Below, piece by piece: positions 1 through 6,011 of a DNA stretch of 6,155 nt (position 1 is the stretch's first letter; every line of letters begins with the position of its first letter). A program made the position numbers and the translations under genes. The stretch is from Lachnospiraceae bacterium (GTDB lineage: Bacteria; Bacillota_A; Clostridia; Lachnospirales; Lachnospiraceae), in assembly GCA_017390645.1 (NCBI GenBank), contig JAFPAZ010000173.1:1-6155 (forward strand). The letters run 5' to 3'. Under the pieces are notes generated by a model. The model was not told the origin of the DNA. It ran no database searches and was given only the letters and a program-made list of their open reading frames with translations.

Positions 1-1
1 T

Positions 2-862
2 ACTCAGGGTGTGGTGCCACCGGAAGGTTTTTCCTCTGCTTATGCAGAATATGATGGAAATGATGTGTTAGTATTCCGTTCAGAAAATGAAAAAATTACC
101 ATTGCGTGTCTTGTAGACGAAAATGAAGCAATATATTGGTATATGTATGACGAGGAAAAGAATTCATTTCTTCCGTATATAGAACTTCAGGCGAAAAACA
201 ACCGCTATGTTTTGATGAATTTACCAGATGAAGGGACCTGCCCTGAGGGGACAACCAGAACTACTATAGACGTGAATGGAAGAAGTGTTGAAGTGTTGGC
301 ATTTTCGAATAGTGACACATCTAATATGTATTTGGTTTATGCTATGAATATGGAAGGTAATATCGGATTTTACCAATATGATCAAATGGAAGGAACTTTT
401 CAACGGTATTCTTCTGATGAAAAACAAAAAGAGGAAAATGCAGATTTATCGAAGGAATCAAAGATAGAAAACGTTGAATCATACAATAAGATCTTAAAGG
501 GGTGGGCATTACTTTCTATCGTAATCATATTGCTTTTACTGGGGATTATTTTTATTGTTTCAACAAAGAGAAGCGATGATGAGGAAGAAATGGTAGATTT
601 AGACGAAGAAGAAAATGAAGATTATGATGGGGAAGAAATGGAAGTGATAGATACTTCCGAATTGGCGGCTGCATTAGATTTGAGTTCGCCTGAAGATGCT
701 CCTGAGGATGTTCCTGAGGATGTTCTTGAACGTAAAGAAAATGATATGGAATTTATTCAAAGTATTTTGGAAGGAGATGATGAAATAGAGACAATTCTTC
801 CGGAAGATTTGGATAATTTGCCTAAGGTAAGCCGGTATAATAACGACAAAGATTGGTTGTAA
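2..862 (+). CDS. C-terminal part of a single-pass surface protein with acidic cytoplasmic tail (5' end outside window)
   Basis: The reading frame is open to the left edge, so the true start lies upstream; the GTG codons at 11 and 14 have no ribosome binding site and are not taken as starts. Residue numbers here count from position 11. Residues 1-160 lack hydrophobic helices and contain two copies of a roughly 53-55 residue module (about 4-56 and 78-133), each opening with Pro-Glu-Gly and closing with an aromatic-rich stretch ending in Tyr. Residues 165-185 form one strong transmembrane helix followed by Lys-Arg, which predicts the modules outside and the tail inside. The tail (187-283) is about 40 percent Asp/Glu and includes three PED units (227-238). 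No enzyme motif is visible. It might be the end of a cohesin or cadherin-like beta-sandwich surface protein of the kind found in Lachnospiraceae; that is a weak guess from general style. The gene is sealed off from its right neighbour by a terminator. Confidence 0.85.
   Translation, partial: TQGVVPPEGFSSAYAEYDGNDVLVFRSENEKITIACLVDENEAIYWYMYDEEKNSFLPYIELQAKNNRYVLMNLPDEGTCPEGTTRTTIDVNGRSVEVLAFSNSDTSNMYLVYAMNMEGNIGFYQYDQMEGTFQRYSSDEKQKEENADLSKESKIENVESYNKILKGWALLSIVIILLLLGIIFIVSTKRSDDEEEMVDLDEEENEDYDGEEMEVIDTSELAAALDLSSPEDAPEDVPEDVLERKENDMEFIQSILEGDDEIETILPEDLDNLPKVSRYNNDKDWL
689..724 (+). repeat. Three tandem 12-base units in the acidic tail coding region
   Basis: Three consecutive in-frame 12-base units encode PEDA, PEDV and PEDV. 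The second and third units are identical (CCTGAGGATGTT), while the first differs at two bases. This looks like recent local slippage duplication in a low-complexity acidic tail and probably has little effect on folding. Confidence 0.8.
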
Positions 863-870
863 TATAAAAG

Positions 871-911
871 AACTCTTGCTGTTAGGTAGTGTTTAACAGC
901 GAGAGTTTTTT
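871..911 (+). terminator. Rho-independent terminator after the surface protein gene
   Basis: A 14-bp stem (871-884 with 894-907) contains a single G-T wobble, has a 9-base loop and runs directly into a T tract ending at 911. It starts 8 bases after the TAA stop at 860-862. It should end the upstream transcript and isolate the regulator-clpC unit, which begins with its own promoter about 20 bases further on. Confidence 0.92.
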
Positions 912-929
912 GCTGTTGGAGTGGCTTTC

Positions 930-958
930 TTGACATAAAATGCTATTTGTTATAATAT
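930..958 (+). promoter_or_regulatory. Sigma-A type promoter for the gntR-clpC transcript
   Basis: A perfect -35 hexamer TTGACA lies at 930-935. The -10 region is TATAAT at 951-956 with a 15-base spacer, or TAATAT at 953-958 with a 17-base spacer; the sequence alone does not decide between them. It is the only good promoter between the terminator and the regulator gene, and the 34-base gap before clpC has no room for another, so it should drive both genes. Confidence 0.82.
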
Positions 959-971
959 ATATATAACAAAT
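945..971. promoter_or_regulatory. Perfect inverted repeat over the -10 region, probable operator of the GntR regulator
   Basis: The arms ATTTGTTATA (945-954) and TATAACAAAT (962-971) are exact reverse complements separated by 7 bases. The element covers the -10 hexamer and the likely transcription start and stops just before the AGGAGG ribosome binding site at 974-979. A dimeric repressor bound here would block RNA polymerase. GntR-family proteins bind as dimers to such palindromes and often repress their own genes, so autoregulation by the product of the adjacent gene is the simplest inference. The symmetry is seen directly; the bound protein is not proven. Confidence 0.72.
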
Positions 972-985
972 ACAGGAGGGATGGC

Positions 986-1363
986 ATGCATTTTGAAATA
1001 GATTTTAATAGCGATGAAGCAATCTATATTCAGCTTCGAAATCAGATCATTTTACAGATTGCAAATGAAACATTAAAAGATGGTGTATCTCTACCTTCTG
1101 TACGACAGTTAGCTGATAGTCTTGGAGTTAACATGCATACAGTGAATAAAGCATATACTATATTAAAACAAGATGGCTATTTGAAACTAGACCGTAGAAA
1201 GGGTGCAGTTGTTTGTGTGGAAATAGCGGATAAATCAGTTCATGCGGAGGAAATGTGTAAGGATTTTAAAATAATGGTTGCACAGGCAAAATGCAAGAAT
1301 ATTTCATTAGAGGAAATACATTATATGATAGAAAAAGTATATCATGATCTGATGGATTCATAG
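986..1363 (+). CDS. GntR-family transcriptional regulator, YtrA-like short subtype
   Basis: This 125-residue protein is predicted to be a cytoplasmic DNA-binding repressor. The N-terminal block with IDFNSDEAIYIQLRNQI (residues 5-21) and the winged helix-turn-helix (about 11-78), containing LPSVRQLADSLGVNMHTVNKAY (36-57), match the GntR signature. Only about 45 residues follow, predicted helical (87-125), with no large ligand-binding domain; this fits the YtrA subfamily, where the short tail serves for dimerisation. The ATG at 986 is chosen because AGGAGG at 974-979 lies 6 bases upstream; the ATG at 981 is out of frame and stops after six codons. YtrA-type genes usually precede ABC transporter genes, but here the next gene is clpC, 34 bases downstream, so it occupies the place held by ctsR in Bacillus. 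Control of clpC by this protein is an inference from position and from the palindrome over the shared promoter. Confidence 0.93.
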   Translation: MHFEIDFNSDEAIYIQLRNQIILQIANETLKDGVSLPSVRQLADSLGVNMHTVNKAYTILKQDGYLKLDRRKGAVVCVEIADKSVHAEEMCKDFKIMVAQAKCKNISLEEIHYMIEKVYHDLMDS

Positions 1364-1397
1364 AAAAGAAAAGTCGTTTTTTGAATTGGAGGAATTT

Positions 1398-3839
1398 ATG
1401 AAACAGTATACAAAAAGTGCAAAAAGAGTTTTACAAGAAGCTAAAAGGGTAGCAATGGCTTTTGAGCATGAATATATTGGAAGTGAACATGTTTTATTGG
1501 GGCTGTGTAGAGAAAAAAATGGAGTTGCAGCAAAAGTGCTGGCAGAAAATGGAGTACTTGCAGAAAAGATAGAAGATTTAATAAAACAAGTTATGGGAAA
1601 AGAATCGGAACTTTTGGTAAAGGGTACGATGGAATATACACCTAAAGTGGAAAAAATATTGGAGCAGGCACAGGTGCTGGCAAAGAAAGATTCGCTTTCT
1701 GAAATAGGAACAGAGCATATGCTGATTTCTTTGATGAAAGAAAGCGATTGTGTGGCAGCAAGGATGTTGAATACTTTAGGGGTAAATATACAAAAACTTT
1801 ATGTGGATTTAAAAGTTGCCTGTGGACAAGATCCAAATTTAGCAAAATCAGAATATAACAGTCAAAAAAATAAAAATAAAAAATCTGGAACGGTAATGTT
1901 GGATCAATATGCAAAAGATTTGACTTTAGAAGTGAAGGAAGGCAGAATGGATCCTGTGATAGGACGTAAGAGTGAGATGGAAAGAGTGATACAGATTTTG
2001 TCTCGCAGAACAAAAAATAATCCTTGTCTGGTAGGGGAACCTGGAGTTGGAAAAACTGCTATTGTTGAAGGTTTGGCAGCATACATTGTTGAAGGACAGG
2101 TTCCGGAAAATTTAAAGGATAAAAAAATTATGTCATTGGATCTGGCTGCTATGATTGCAGGTTCAAAATATAGAGGTGAATTTGAAGAGCGTATCAAACG
2201 TTTGATGAAAGAAGTACAAAGTAATGGTAATATATTATTATTTATTGATGAGATTCATACTATTATAGGCGCTGGTGGTGCAGAAGGTGCAATTGATGCG
2301 TCAAATATTTTAAAACCTGCTTTGTCACGAGGTGAAATTCAGATAATTGGTGCTACAACAATGGTGGAATATCGCAAATATATCGAAAAGGATGCTGCTT
2401 TAGAGCGAAGATTCCAACCGGTAGTGGTAGATGAACCAAAGGAAGAAGAAGCGATTGAGGTATTGATGGGAATTAAAAGAAATTATGAAAAACATCACCA
2501 GATTATGATATCGGATGAAGCAGTTGTAGCAGCAGTGAAGATGTCAAAGAGATATATTCATGACCGTTTTTTGCCGGATAAGGCCATTGATTTAATGGAC
2601 GAAGCGGCAGCCAGAAAGAAACTGGTATTTTATAATATTTCAGATGATGTGAAATTATTGCAGGAAAAAAAGAAAAAATGTCTTGCATTGAAGGAAGAAG
2701 CTGTAATAAATGGAGATTTTGAAACAGCAATAAATCTAAAAGAAGAAGAAAAAAAATTAGAAAAAAGACTGATGCGTCTGCAAAACAAATCGTCGAAAGA
2801 AAAGATGCAATTTAAGACAGAGGTTACAGAAGAAGACATTAACTCTGTGGTTTCTTCCTGGACCAAAATTCCGTTAGAAAAGATGAAAGAAGAAGAATCA
2901 GAGCGGTTGTTGAAATTGGATGAGGCAATGCATCAACGCGTGATAGGGCAGGAAGACGCGGTGACTGCTGTAGTAAAAGCAGTAAGAAGAGGCAGAGTAG
3001 GCTTAAAGGATCCAAAACGTCCAATTGGTTCTTTCTTATTTTTGGGTCCTACCGGAGTAGGAAAAACGGAACTTTCCAAAGCGTTGGCGGAAAGTGTTTA
3101 TGGAGATGAAACCTCAATCATTCGTGTTGACATGTCTGAGTACATGGAGAAGCATAGTGTGTCAAAAATGATTGGTTCGCCACCAGGATATGTAGGATAT
3201 GATGAAGGTGGACAGTTAAGCGAAAAGGTAAGAAGAAACCCTTATTCCCTTATTTTATTTGATGAGATTGAAAAGGCTCACCAAGATGTATTTCATATTT
3301 TGCTTCAGGTTTTGGATGAAGGGCATATTACAGATTCACAAGGTAGAAAAGTAGATTTCAAAAATACCATTATTATTATGACATCAAATGCAGGAGCTCA
3401 AAATATTGTTAACCCGAAATCATTAGGCTTTGCGACTTCAGAAAATGAAGGTGTAAATTATGAGAAAATGAAAGAAAAAGTAATGGAGGAAGTGAAATTT
3501 ACTTTCAAACCGGAATTTATCAATCGTATAGATGATATTATTGTTTTTCATACTTTACAAAAAGATGAAATTAAACAGATTGCAAAATTACAATTGACAC
3601 AATTGGCCGAAAGAGCAGATAAACAATTGATGATTAGTTTACATTACGAAGAAAGTGTGTACGATTTTGTTATGAAAAAAGGGTATGATGAGAAATATGG
3701 TGCCCGTCCATTAAAGAGGGTAATTCAGTCAAAAATCGAAGATTCCTTAGCAGAGGAAATATTAAAAGGGGCTGTGAAAAAGGGGGATAGTATACGGGTG
3801 TCTGAAAAGGAGGATAAAATTTATTTTGAAAAAGAATAG
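1398..3839 (+). CDS. clpC: ClpC-type AAA+ unfoldase, ATPase subunit of the ClpCP protease
   Basis: ClpC is a hexameric cytosolic ATPase that unfolds proteins and threads them into ClpP. The 813-residue length is normal. The chosen ATG has GGAGG at 1388-1392, 5 bases upstream; the in-frame TTG at 1386 would overlap that site. Domains run: two Clp N repeats (about 1-145); first AAA+ module with Walker A GEPGVGKT (213-220), pore loop KYRG (257-260), Walker B LLFIDE (280-285) and arginine finger region ERRF (336-339); a short coiled middle domain with a UVR motif (about 430-458), which marks ClpC rather than ClpB; second AAA+ module with Walker A GPTGVGKT (550-557), pore loop GYVG (597-600), Walker B LILFDE (618-623), sensor TSN (662-664), a ClpP-docking LGF tripeptide (676-678) and sensor-2 GARPLKR (768-774). 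All catalytic residues look intact. It follows the GntR gene and shares its promoter. No CtsR or CIRCE box was seen upstream. Confidence 0.97.
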   Translation: MKQYTKSAKRVLQEAKRVAMAFEHEYIGSEHVLLGLCREKNGVAAKVLAENGVLAEKIEDLIKQVMGKESELLVKGTMEYTPKVEKILEQAQVLAKKDSLSEIGTEHMLISLMKESDCVAARMLNTLGVNIQKLYVDLKVACGQDPNLAKSEYNSQKNKNKKSGTVMLDQYAKDLTLEVKEGRMDPVIGRKSEMERVIQILSRRTKNNPCLVGEPGVGKTAIVEGLAAYIVEGQVPENLKDKKIMSLDLAAMIAGSKYRGEFEERIKRLMKEVQSNGNILLFIDEIHTIIGAGGAEGAIDASNILKPALSRGEIQIIGATTMVEYRKYIEKDAALERRFQPVVVDEPKEEEAIEVLMGIKRNYEKHHQIMISDEAVVAAVKMSKRYIHDRFLPDKAIDLMDEAAARKKLVFYNISDDVKLLQEKKKKCLALKEEAVINGDFETAINLKEEEKKLEKRLMRLQNKSSKEKMQFKTEVTEEDINSVVSSWTKIPLEKMKEEESERLLKLDEAMHQRVIGQEDAVTAVVKAVRRGRVGLKDPKRPIGSFLFLGPTGVGKTELSKALAESVYGDETSIIRVDMSEYMEKHSVSKMIGSPPGYVGYDEGGQLSEKVRRNPYSLILFDEIEKAHQDVFHILLQVLDEGHITDSQGRKVDFKNTIIIMTSNAGAQNIVNPKSLGFATSENEGVNYEKMKEKVMEEVKFTFKPEFINRIDDIIVFHTLQKDEIKQIAKLQLTQLAERADKQLMISLHYEESVYDFVMKKGYDEKYGARPLKRVIQSKIEDSLAEEILKGAVKKGDSIRVSEKEDKIYFEKE

Positions 3840-3849
3840 TATAAATGTG

Positions 3850-3878
3850 TAGAAATATAATGTAATTTGTAGTATAAT
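3850..3878 (+). promoter_or_regulatory. Probable internal promoter before the 137-residue gene and radA
   Basis: A perfect -10 hexamer TATAAT lies at 3873-3878, with a weak -35 (TAGAAA, 3850-3855) at the standard 17-base spacing. It sits in the 85-base gap after clpC, which shows no convincing terminator hairpin. The downstream pair could therefore be read both from the clpC transcript and from this promoter. Confidence 0.55.
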
Positions 3879-3924
3879 AGCATTATCGTAATAAAGAATA
3901 CGGAATTGATAGGAGGATAAAGTA

Positions 3925-4338
3925 ATGGCAGTTATTGAAGCACTAATTCAAAAGGAAGAAAATGGAACACTTAGCTTTGGTAATTATGATTTAGAAACAA
4001 AGACAAAACTTTCGGATTTCGAATATAATGGAGATTTATATAAAATTAAAACATTCAAAGAAATCACTAAATTAGAAAAGAATGGGCTGTTTGTGTATGA
4101 ATCAGTGCCGGGAACGGTAGTTCATGGGTTGAATGTATCAGATAAAGGGATTGAGTTTAAAGTAGAAGCAAAGGAAGATGCCCAGATTACATTGGAATTA
4201 GAAGCTGAAAAAGAATACAAGGTTTATATTGATGGAACAAACGTTGGAAAAATGAAAACGAATCTTGGTGGTAAATTAAATCTTAGTGTGGAATTATCTC
4301 CATCAGAAGAAGTTGATGTTAAGATAGTGAAATTGTAA
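3925..4338 (+). CDS. Conserved-looking small protein of unknown function, probably all-beta
   Basis: A 137-residue soluble protein with no signal peptide, membrane segment, cysteines or recognisable catalytic motif. The ATG at 3925 follows AGGAGG (3911-3916) at 8 bases. The N-terminal half (about 1-65) contains MAVIEALIQKEENGTLSFG and KIKTFKEITKLEKNGLFVYES; the C-terminal half (about 70-137) is a run of alternating hydrophobic and charged residues typical of beta strands, with KVYIDGTNVGKMKTNLGGKL (99-118) as its most distinctive stretch. From memory, close relatives in Lachnospiraceae genomes carry the label endosialidase; nothing in the sequence supports a glycosidase, so I would not adopt that name. 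It lies between clpC and radA, 15 bases ahead of radA, and very likely shares its transcript. A role linked to protein quality control or DNA repair would be guilt by association only. Confidence 0.88.
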   Translation: MAVIEALIQKEENGTLSFGNYDLETKTKLSDFEYNGDLYKIKTFKEITKLEKNGLFVYESVPGTVVHGLNVSDKGIEFKVEAKEDAQITLELEAEKEYKVYIDGTNVGKMKTNLGGKLNLSVELSPSEEVDVKIVKL

Positions 4339-4353
4339 GAGGAATTTTGATTT

Positions 4354-5715
4354 ATGGCGGTTAAACAAAAACAGGTATTTTTTTGTAAAGAATGTGGTTA
4401 TGAGTCCACAAAATGGCTTGGACAATGTCCGGGCTGTAAAGAATGGAATGTGTTTTCGGAGGAAATTATTTCTGTAAAGAATCAAAAGAAAACCGTGATG
4501 AAAGGAGGAGGCTTGACAAAGCCTCTTTCTTTGCATGAAGTGGATTCGAAAGATGAAGTACGTATATCTAGCAATATGAAGGAATTAAACAGAGTATTGG
4601 GAGGAGGAATTGTAAAAGGGTCTTTGGTATTAGTCGGTGGAGATCCTGGAATCGGAAAATCTACACTGTTGCTTCAAATGTGTCAGAAATTATCAGAACA
4701 AAATAGAAAAATATTATATGTTTCCGGAGAAGAGTCGGCAAAACAGATAAAAATGAGAGCAGACCGAATTGGAAATTTTGAAAAAGAGTTTTCTTTACTT
4801 TGTGAAGTGAATTTGGAAAGTATTGAGCTGGTGATTCAAAATGAAAAACCGGAAGTTGTGATTATAGATTCTATTCAGACTATGAGTATGGAATCTGTTG
4901 AATCTGCAGCTGGAAGTGTTGGTCAAGTAAGGGAAGTAACCGGTAAATTGATGCAGATTGCTAAATCATGCGATATAGCTATATTTATTGTAGGACATGT
5001 AACTAAAGAAGGGGTTGTTGCCGGACCAAGAACCTTAGAACATATGGTAGATACTGTTTTATATTTTGAAGGTGACAGGAGTGCGGTTTATCGCATTTTA
5101 CGTGCTGTTAAGAATAGGTTTGGTTCTACGAATGAAATTGGTATGTTTGAAATGAAAACAGAAGGATTGATTGAGGTTGAGAATCCTTCTCAGATTATGT
5201 TGAGTGGGAAACCGTCCAATGCACCGGGTTCCTTGGTGGTTTGTGCATTAGAAGGAACAAGACCAATGTTGATTGAAATTCAAGCCTTGGTTTCTGGTAC
5301 AAATTATAATATGCCAAGACGTACTACGGTTGGTGTTGATATAAATAGAACGAATATGCTTTTAGCAGTAATTGAAAAAAGGGCTAATTTAATTCTTTCC
5401 GGATGTGATGTCTATGTTAACATAGCCGGAGGTATGAGATTAAATGAAACAGCTGTGGATTTAGGCATTATAATGGCGATTGTATCAAGTTATAAAAATA
5501 AAGCCTTAAATGAGAAAACAATTATTTTTGGAGAGGTTGGATTAACAGGAGAGGTGCGTGCGGTTAATATGGTAGAACAACGGATCAAGGAGGCAATAAA
5601 AATGGGCTTTGATACTATAATATTGCCGAAAGCAAATCTTGAACATATGGAAAAAGTAGATAGTATTAAACTACAAGGAGTTTCTACTATTAAAGAAGCG
5701 TTGAGTTATTTATGA
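4354..5715 (+). CDS. radA: RadA/Sms DNA recombination and repair ATPase
   Basis: RadA is a RecA-related hexameric helicase that extends heteroduplex DNA during homologous recombination and helps resolve branched intermediates. The 453 residues match the usual length. Visible in order: a four-cysteine zinc finger (Cys11, Cys14, Cys25, Cys28); a RecA-like core with Walker A GDPGIGKS (96-103) and Walker B VVIIDSIQT (168-176); the RadA-specific KNRFG motif (253-257); and a C-terminal Lon-like domain (about 280-453). In that domain, the region where Lon has its catalytic serine reads NETAVDLG (364-371), so no protease activity is expected, as is normal for RadA. The ATG at 4354 is preceded by a modest AGAGGA site (4338-4343) that overlaps the last base of the preceding gene's stop codon, suggesting coupled translation. 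In B. subtilis radA also follows clpC; here the next unit is an rRNA leader rather than disA. Confidence 0.97.
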   Translation: MAVKQKQVFFCKECGYESTKWLGQCPGCKEWNVFSEEIISVKNQKKTVMKGGGLTKPLSLHEVDSKDEVRISSNMKELNRVLGGGIVKGSLVLVGGDPGIGKSTLLLQMCQKLSEQNRKILYVSGEESAKQIKMRADRIGNFEKEFSLLCEVNLESIELVIQNEKPEVVIIDSIQTMSMESVESAAGSVGQVREVTGKLMQIAKSCDIAIFIVGHVTKEGVVAGPRTLEHMVDTVLYFEGDRSAVYRILRAVKNRFGSTNEIGMFEMKTEGLIEVENPSQIMLSGKPSNAPGSLVVCALEGTRPMLIEIQALVSGTNYNMPRRTTVGVDINRTNMLLAVIEKRANLILSGCDVYVNIAGGMRLNETAVDLGIIMAIVSSYKNKALNEKTIIFGEVGLTGEVRAVNMVEQRIKEAIKMGFDTIILPKANLEHMEKVDSIKLQGVSTIKEALSYL

Positions 5716-5725
5716 CGGATAAAAG

Positions 5726-5771
5726 ATTAGCCTGAATGATAGGTTCTTGGTAATAAAATAGAATTTTTTTT
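5726..5771 (+). terminator. Weak candidate terminator after radA
   Basis: A bulged stem pairing ATTA-CC (5726-5732) with GGTAAT (5749-5754) is followed by an eight-T run at 5764-5771. The stem is AT-rich, has a large loop and is separated from the T run by 9 bases, so it is a poor match to the intrinsic-terminator pattern. No better candidate exists between radA and the rRNA promoters. Confidence 0.25.
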
Positions 5772-5790
5772 CTAAATAATAAAAAAAGTG

Positions 5791-5819
5791 TTGACAATAA
5801 TCGAATGATTTGATAATAT
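5791..5819 (+). promoter_or_regulatory. rRNA promoter P1
   Basis: TTGACA at 5791-5796 and TAATAT at 5814-5819 are separated by 17 bases; an overlapping TATAAT at 5817-5822 would need a 20-base spacer. An A-run (5781-5787) lies directly upstream and could act as an UP element. This is the most distal of three consecutive promoters pointing toward the expected 16S gene. Confidence 0.78.
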
Positions 5820-5892
5820 AATCAAGTCGGTTGAGAAAATGACTGAATTGAATAAACAAATCAGAAAATTTTAAAAATTCGAAAAATTACTC

Positions 5893-5921
5893 TTGACAAA
5901 GTGGAATGAATTTGATACAAT
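5893..5921 (+). promoter_or_regulatory. rRNA promoter P2
   Basis: TTGACA at 5893-5898 and TACAAT at 5916-5921 have the ideal 17-base spacer, giving a near-consensus sigma-A promoter. A dense A/T tract (about 5863-5889) sits just upstream, as expected for an UP element on a strong stable-RNA promoter. Confidence 0.85.
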
Positions 5922-5976
5922 GTCAAAAGTTGATGAAAGAAGAAAAAACACGAAAAAATAAAAAAATAAAAAAGTG

Positions 5977-6005
5977 TTGACAAATGAAATCGACTGTGGT
6001 AAGAT
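5977..6005 (+). promoter_or_regulatory. rRNA promoter P3, proximal to the leader
   Basis: TTGACA at 5977-5982 and TAAGAT at 6000-6005 are separated by 17 bases. The region upstream (about 5939-5973) is almost pure A with a few T, C and G, a strong UP-element candidate. Transcription should begin near 6012, where the sequence offers a G; initiating GTP is the usual handle for growth-rate control of rRNA promoters in Firmicutes, but the exact start is not visible. Confidence 0.8.
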
Positions 6006-6011
6006 ATAGAA

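Larger units (their letters stand above)
5782..5983 (+). repeat. Pair of 16-base direct repeats carrying the P1 and P3 -35 regions
   Basis: The 16 bases AAAAAAGTGTTGACAA occur at 5782-5797 and again exactly at 5968-5983. Both copies hold the end of the A tract and the -35 hexamer. An AGTCG pentamer lies downstream of each at similar distance (5825-5829 and 6016-6020), suggesting P1 and P3 are copies of one promoter cassette, with P2 between them more diverged. Confidence 0.75.

Noticed and set aside
11..16. GTG codons at 11 and 14 as a true start of the first gene
   Set aside because: The frame is open to the window edge, no ribosome binding site is visible and the protein would start in the middle of a repeated module without a signal peptide.
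981..1001. ATG at 981 as the regulator start or a leader peptide
   Set aside because: It is out of frame with the GntR protein, stops after six codons, and sits only 1 base after the ribosome binding site.
1386..1397. TTG at 1386 as the clpC start, giving a four-residue longer protein
   Set aside because: It overlaps the GGAGG ribosome binding site at 1388-1392 that serves the ATG at 1398; ClpC proteins normally begin close to this Met.
863..1397. CtsR heptads or a CIRCE element controlling clpC
   Set aside because: I looked for tandem GGTCAAA-type heptads and for TTAGCACTC-N9-GAGTGCTAA and found neither near the regulator-clpC promoter.
1642..3024. Several minus-strand open frames inside clpC
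   Set aside because: They lie wholly antisense to a clearly conserved gene, are low-complexity in composition and lack ribosome binding sites; they are coding shadows.
3874..3886. ATAAT-AGC-ATTAT palindrome after clpC as terminator or operator
   Set aside because: The stem is only five A/T pairs with a 3-base loop and no T tract; it overlaps a -10 hexamer and is expected by chance in AT-rich DNA.
4303..4536. Minus-strand 77-codon frame over the start of radA
   Set aside because: It is antisense to the zinc-finger coding region of radA and shows no start signal or domain.
5917..5935. TGTCAAAAGTTGATG stretch as a CtsR-like site
   Set aside because: Only one partial heptad is present, the second half does not match, and it lies after P2 of the rRNA promoters rather than near a stress gene.
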